A stretch of 64,000 nt of DNA, from contig CALRQC020000008.1 of NCBI GenBank assembly GCA_943370215.1, forward strand, positions 62,001 to 126,000, in the 5' to 3' direction. The notes beneath the pieces were generated by a model, which ran no database searches, was not told where the DNA came from, and worked only from the letters and a program-made list of their open reading frames with translations. Numbering within the stretch: position 1 is the stretch's first letter; every line of letters starts with the position of its first letter. Positions 60,737 to 64,000 of this stretch are shown piece by piece. A program made the translations under genes and the position numbers. This DNA comes from Niveispirillum sp943370215 (lineage in GTDB: Bacteria; Pseudomonadota; Alphaproteobacteria; Azospirillales; Azospirillaceae).

Positions 60737-61459
60737 ATGGTGCAGTTGCGTCACCGGCCTTTCATGGCCGAAATCCAGCGTGCCAAGCGCAACGGCCAAG
60801 CCGAGCCGCCGGCCACCAATGGCAACCAACCCGCCGCATTGCCGCCGCCCATCAATGTCGAGTTGGACAATGCCGAGGTGCTTTCCGCCATCTCGGCCCT
60901 GGGGAGTAAGCTGGACCGTTTCCTGTCGGTCGATCATACCCAGATTGAGAAAATTCAGATCGACATCGCCGATATTGCCGGACGCATTCAGGCAACCAAG
61001 GTGGAAATGGCGGCGCTGCGCCACCCTCTTTCCAAGGAAGACAAATTCCAGGAGGCCAGCGAACAGCTCGGCGCCGTGGTTCGCGCCACGGAAGAGGCAA
61101 CAAACCAGATTATGGCCTCGACAGAAGAAATCGAAGATATCGTCAACGAGGTGCGTGCTCAATTGCCGGAAGGCTATCAGAGCAGCCGCCTGAAGGATCT
61201 CAACGATCTCACATTGCGTATCTTCGAAGCCTGTAACTTCCAGGACTTGACGGGTCAACGGATCACCAAGGTGGTTCAGGCCCTAGCCTTTATCGAGCAG
61301 CGCATCGAAGGGATGATCTCGGTCTGGAACCAAAAGGAACTGGAAGCTCTGCCACTCCCGCCCAACCTCGCCCGTCAGGATGCCGGGCTGGACTTGCACG
61401 GACCGGCAGGCGAGAAAGAAAAAGTGTCGCAGGCCGATATCGACGCTCTGTTCGACTGA
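60737..61459 (+). CDS. CheZ-like protein phosphatase, second copy
   Basis: A 240-residue coiled-coil protein with the CheZ active-site motif CNFQDLTGQRITKVVQAL at about 166-183. The preceding helices (NAEVLSAISALGSKLDRFLS, EATNQIMASTEEIEDIVNEV) fit the CheZ hairpin. It ends with VSQADIDALFD, strikingly like the CheY-binding N-terminal peptide of FliM. ATG 60737 follows GGGGGA with 5-base spacing. It has no cheY next to it, unlike the copy at 51144. Confidence 0.85.
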   Translation: MVQLRHRPFMAEIQRAKRNGQAEPPATNGNQPAALPPPINVELDNAEVLSAISALGSKLDRFLSVDHTQIEKIQIDIADIAGRIQATKVEMAALRHPLSKEDKFQEASEQLGAVVRATEEATNQIMASTEEIEDIVNEVRAQLPEGYQSSRLKDLNDLTLRIFEACNFQDLTGQRITKVVQALAFIEQRIEGMISVWNQKELEALPLPPNLARQDAGLDLHGPAGEKEKVSQADIDALFD

Positions 61460-61761
61460 TTCAGCGGGGCTGGCCCATGCCCCATGGCATGATGAGGGTG
61501 CCCGGCCACTGTAAGGTCAACGCAAATACCAGGAATCATGTCGGTCCCACGGTTCCTGGTATGTTGCCGAATCCCAAAGCCGTTTGCTTCGTCGGGACTT
61601 GACGCTGCGGCAATCGCCGCAGCGGCCCAGACGTGCAATAACAACGCGATCAAGGTGAAAAGCCTCTGACCGCTAAAATAGTATCTCCGGGCAAACCGGG
61701 AAATCCACCAACCAGCCCCAAAAAGGAATGCTGCTAAACCGGTGGCCCGCAGCAGGCACTG
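61460..61761. other. Spacer between the second cheZ-like gene and a LuxR regulator
   Basis: 302 bases without a supported gene. ATACCAGGAA (61526-61535) and TTCCTGGTAT (61553-61562) form a possible weak hairpin between the convergent genes. Confidence 0.4.
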
Positions 61762-62553
61762 TTACTCAGCGCTGATGCCGCATCGGGCAGCCAGAATGGC
61801 AATTTGTGTGCGGTTGCGCGCACCGAGCTTCTGCATCATGGCACGCACATGTACCTTTACGGTACCTTCCAGCACCCCTAACTGTCGGGCAATCTCCTTA
61901 TTGGAGCACCCTTGAAGCAAGAGGCGGAAGATATCACGTTGGCGATTGGTCAACTTCGCTACCGCCGCCCGATCCAAGCTGCCGTCGGGTATGCCCGTTG
62001 GCAATGACTGCACCACCAGACGGTACGGAAGCTGGACGTAGCCCTCACCTGTCAACGCCAGGGCAACCGCCTCAGCCAGTACGGCGCTAGGATCACTCTT
62101 CAGAAGGCAGCAGACTGCGCCTGCCGAAAGGAAAGTACGCACCTCCGCCGAAGTGAATGCTGCCGCCATTACAATGGCAGGAACACCAGACAGCGCTGCC
62201 AGGAAATCAACCACACCAACAGTACGGTCATCCGGCAAACCATCTGCGTCCACCAGCACCAGATCGGGAACGATATCCCCCTGCTCCAACATACTTGTTG
62301 CTTCAGCAGGAGTGCCGCATTGCCATGTCTGCGCCCCATCGTACAAAGACGACAAGGTCAATGTCAGACCATGACGAACGAGGGCTTGGGGATCCACCAC
62401 CAGAAACCCGCGTCGGCGCGCCATTGAGGCTGGGCTTTCCGAGATTGCTGCTGAACTCACGAACTCTCGCCCTGCGGGCCGGCCCTGAGCGGTGACAAGA
62501 TTCTCACCAAAGACAACGCGGAACGGGCTTCCCCGACGCAGGGCCATAGACAT
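61762..62553 (-). CDS. LuxR-family response regulator 1
   Basis: A 263-residue protein. The N-terminal receiver-like domain has VVDPQALVRHG in place of the usual double acidic pocket, the candidate phosphoacceptor Asp in DLVLVDADGL and a Lys in CCLLKSD. The C-terminal LuxR helix-turn-helix reads LTNRQRDIFRLLLQGCSNKE and IARQLGVLEGTVKVHVRAMM. AAGGAG 7 bases before ATG 62553 supports the start. The depleted acidic pocket suggests weak or no phosphorylation. Divergent from a related regulator gene at 62892. Confidence 0.85.
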   Translation of the reverse strand: MSMALRRGSPFRVVFGENLVTAQGRPAGREFVSSAAISESPASMARRRGFLVVDPQALVRHGLTLTLSSLYDGAQTWQCGTPAEATSMLEQGDIVPDLVLVDADGLPDDRTVGVVDFLAALSGVPAIVMAAAFTSAEVRTFLSAGAVCCLLKSDPSAVLAEAVALALTGEGYVQLPYRLVVQSLPTGIPDGSLDRAAVAKLTNRQRDIFRLLLQGCSNKEIARQLGVLEGTVKVHVRAMMQKLGARNRTQIAILAARCGISAE

Positions 62554-62891
62554 CGGGATCTCCTTTTGAATTCCCTTTGATCACCACTCGATGGTGCAAA
62601 CATATTCATATGGTTTAAGTCTTATCGCAACCATCTTATGGCAACGGCGATAGAATCTGTTATCATTCTTTTTAGAATGTGAAGAATATCGAAAATATTT
62701 CTATTTTCGAAGTAATTTTTACTCGACCTACACTAGGACGTCATTTTTGGCATATTTTTCTTAAAATGCAATATTTTTACACAACATCCAACGGACTGGG
62801 AATTTGAAACAGATGAAAAGCACAAAAACAATCTATAATTTTATCCTATTTTTTTGATCTCTTTTTTTGGGGATTTTGAAGAGGGTTTTCA
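62554..62891. promoter_or_regulatory. AT-rich divergent promoter region between two LuxR regulators
   Basis: 338 bases of very AT-rich DNA (runs of A and T near 62690-62870) with no open gene. It contrasts strongly with the GC-rich surroundings. It presumably holds both promoters and could attract nucleoid proteins. Confidence 0.5.
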
Positions 62892-63551
62892 ATGCATACC
62901 GGCCCAATCTTGTTGGTGGATCATGACCAGCTTTTCAGTGCTGCTTTGGCGGCATTGCTAGAAGAAAAAGGTCTGGAAGTGGAACCGCCCGTACAATCCA
63001 TTGAAGCGGCATTGGAGGTATTGGAAGGAGATATCGCACCGGCCTTGGTCATCATTGATCCGGCAGGCTTCAATCTGGAATCCTATAGCCATCCTTTACG
63101 ACGACTCCGTGAATATCTGCCAGAGGTCAAATTATTGGTACTCAGCTCTGATCTGAGTCAGGGCGCCTTGGCAGAGAGTCTGACAGCGGGAGCCTACGGC
63201 CATGTTTCAAAGGCCGCCTCATTCAACGCCGTTTGGCGGGCGGTACGCCTTGTACAGCAAGGCCAGGCCATCTATCCCGCTGCCGCAGCACAAATTCTGG
63301 GACAGAGCCAAAACGTTAATATAAATGAAAATGCCAATACAGGGGACGGTGCCGAGCTTTCTCCACGGGAGATGCAAATCCTGGCTTGTATTTTAAGTGG
63401 ACACTCAAACAAGGCGATTGCCCGCAGATTGACGATCACGGAGTCCACCGTGAAGATGCATTTTAAAAATGCCATGCGGAAGATCAATGCCAGCAACCGA
63501 ACCCAAGCGGCGATTTGGGCGATGGAACATGGGATTGCGCCGATGGCATAG
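62892..63551 (+). CDS. LuxR-family response regulator 2
   Basis: A 219-residue regulator. The receiver domain has ILLVDHDQLFSAALAALLEE, the candidate phospho-Asp in LVIIDPAGFN and the Lys in GHVSKAASF. The LuxR domain is LSPREMQILACILSGHSNKA followed by IARRLTITESTVKMHFKNAM. A short Asn-rich linker (NVNINENANTGDG) joins them. The sensor kinase is not in the window. It is related to the divergent regulator at 61762. Confidence 0.87.
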   Translation: MHTGPILLVDHDQLFSAALAALLEEKGLEVEPPVQSIEAALEVLEGDIAPALVIIDPAGFNLESYSHPLRRLREYLPEVKLLVLSSDLSQGALAESLTAGAYGHVSKAASFNAVWRAVRLVQQGQAIYPAAAAQILGQSQNVNINENANTGDGAELSPREMQILACILSGHSNKAIARRLTITESTVKMHFKNAMRKINASNRTQAAIWAMEHGIAPMA

Positions 63552-63653
63552 AAGTGGACAACTTACCCCAACGGGCGCTGTTGTGACCGCTTCAGTTTCA
63601 GTGCAGGAACTTGAAATCCAGTAATCATCGGCAACAAGCGATAAGATGTTCAA

Positions 63654-63686
63654 AAAAAGGGGCCTGCTATCCGCAGACCCCTTTTC
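63654..63686 (-). terminator. Terminator between LuxR regulator 2 and the OmpA gene
   Basis: A stem of AAAAGGGG-CCTGC type (from about 63655) pairs with GCAG-A-CCCCTTTT (to about 63685) with one mismatch. The minus strand then runs into T residues, which suits the OmpA-domain gene; it may also work on the plus strand. Confidence 0.75.
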
Positions 63687-63772
63687 AATGTGTCACAACG
63701 TTATTCCATGTGTCTTTCAAATGATGTAGCCGCGTTTCCAGGAAAGAAGCTGCGGCCACATCAAAGGGAAGC

Positions 63773-64000
63773 TCACGGGAAAACGATGACAGCGCGGCGG
63801 TTCGACGGCTCACGCACACCATCGGCGGTCGGAACCAGCAAATCCGTCTCGCCCTTGGCTTCGACAGCGATTTCCTTGGCCGTCAGGCCCTGCGAGGCCA
63901 GATAATCCCGCACGGCTTCTGCGCGGCGCAGCGACAGCTTCTGGTTATAGTCGGACGGGCCAGACGTATCGGCATGGCCGGACACGACGACGCGCACGAT
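63773..64000 (-). CDS. OmpA-family protein, C-terminal end only
   Basis: The last 75 or so residues of an OmpA-like peptidoglycan-binding domain: VVVSGHADTSGPSDYNQKLS, LRRAEAVRDYLASQGL, and the closing SNRRAVIVF. The Asp and Arg that bind diaminopimelate are present. The start lies beyond the window end, so the full protein type (OmpA, Pal or other) is unknown. Confidence 0.88.
   Translation of the reverse strand: MVRVVVSGHADTSGPSDYNQKLSLRRAEAVRDYLASQGLTAKEIAVEAKGETDLLVPTADGVREPSNRRAVIVFP

Noticed and set aside
1..64000. tRNA, rRNA, riboswitches or prophage genes
   Set aside because: Looked for; none could be supported by reading the sequence.

Overview
The window is high-GC chromosomal DNA from an alphaproteobacterium. 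The evidence is TonB-dependent receptors of the Caulobacter/Xanthomonas type, an EIIA-HPr-EI fusion with a IICB N-acetylglucosamine (GlcNAc) transporter, Tat-exported glycosidases, CheY/CheZ and MotAB genes, and RlmJ. Azospirillaceae-like genera such as Niveispirillum or Nitrospirillum are a reasonable guess, but no rRNA or other marker here settles it. A few AT-rich patches (about 5.05-6.0, 55.2-56.0 and 62.56-62.9 kb) stand out.

Layout. 1-3159: 3' end of an N-type ATPase operon (atpE end, atpF, atpA, atpG; no separate delta gene). 3160-5040: palindromic repeat, then motA-motB. 5078-6784: AT-rich RTX repeat protein, divergent from an unrecognised gene. 6874-45337: a glycan island of about 38 kb. 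45415-46683: PuuB-like FAD oxidoreductase. 46841-48653: two secreted FKBP prolyl isomerases and an exported protein. 48844-50517: nadE. 50754-51992: cheY-cheZ. 52093-57151: putrescine ABC transporter (potI, potH, potG, potF), interrupted by a foreign-looking methyltransferase gene. 57357-61459: FkbM methyltransferase, EamA permease, rlmJ, a DUF2892 protein and a second CheZ-like gene. 61762-63551: two divergent LuxR-type response regulators. 63773-64000: end of an OmpA-domain gene.

The glycan island is the centre of interest. It encodes a PNGase A-type glycoamidase, two TonB-dependent receptors, and a tightly packed operon of GH20 beta-hexosaminidase, GH2 beta-mannosidase, GH3 (beta-xylosidase-like), GH125 alpha-mannosidase, GH92 alpha-mannosidase and GH29 alpha-fucosidase. 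It also has a GH2 beta-galactosidase, an unassigned 800-residue exported glycosidase-like protein, a chemoreceptor, a GntR/UTRA regulator and a complete GlcNAc route (PTS permease NagE, EIIA-HPr-EI fusion, NagA, NagB-II). Each linkage of a plant complex N-glycan has a matching enzyme: core alpha-fucose, beta-xylose, alpha- and beta-mannose, GlcNAc and terminal galactose. The GlcNAc released would enter through the PTS and be converted to fructose-6-phosphate. GH3-GH125-GH92 follow the order of nixI-nixJ-nixK in the plant N-glycan cluster of Xanthomonas campestris. A shared TATTGGTATT-like sequence in front of at least five of the transcription units suggests one regulon, probably under the local GntR regulator.

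All functions are inferred by reading the translated sequence; no database search was possible.
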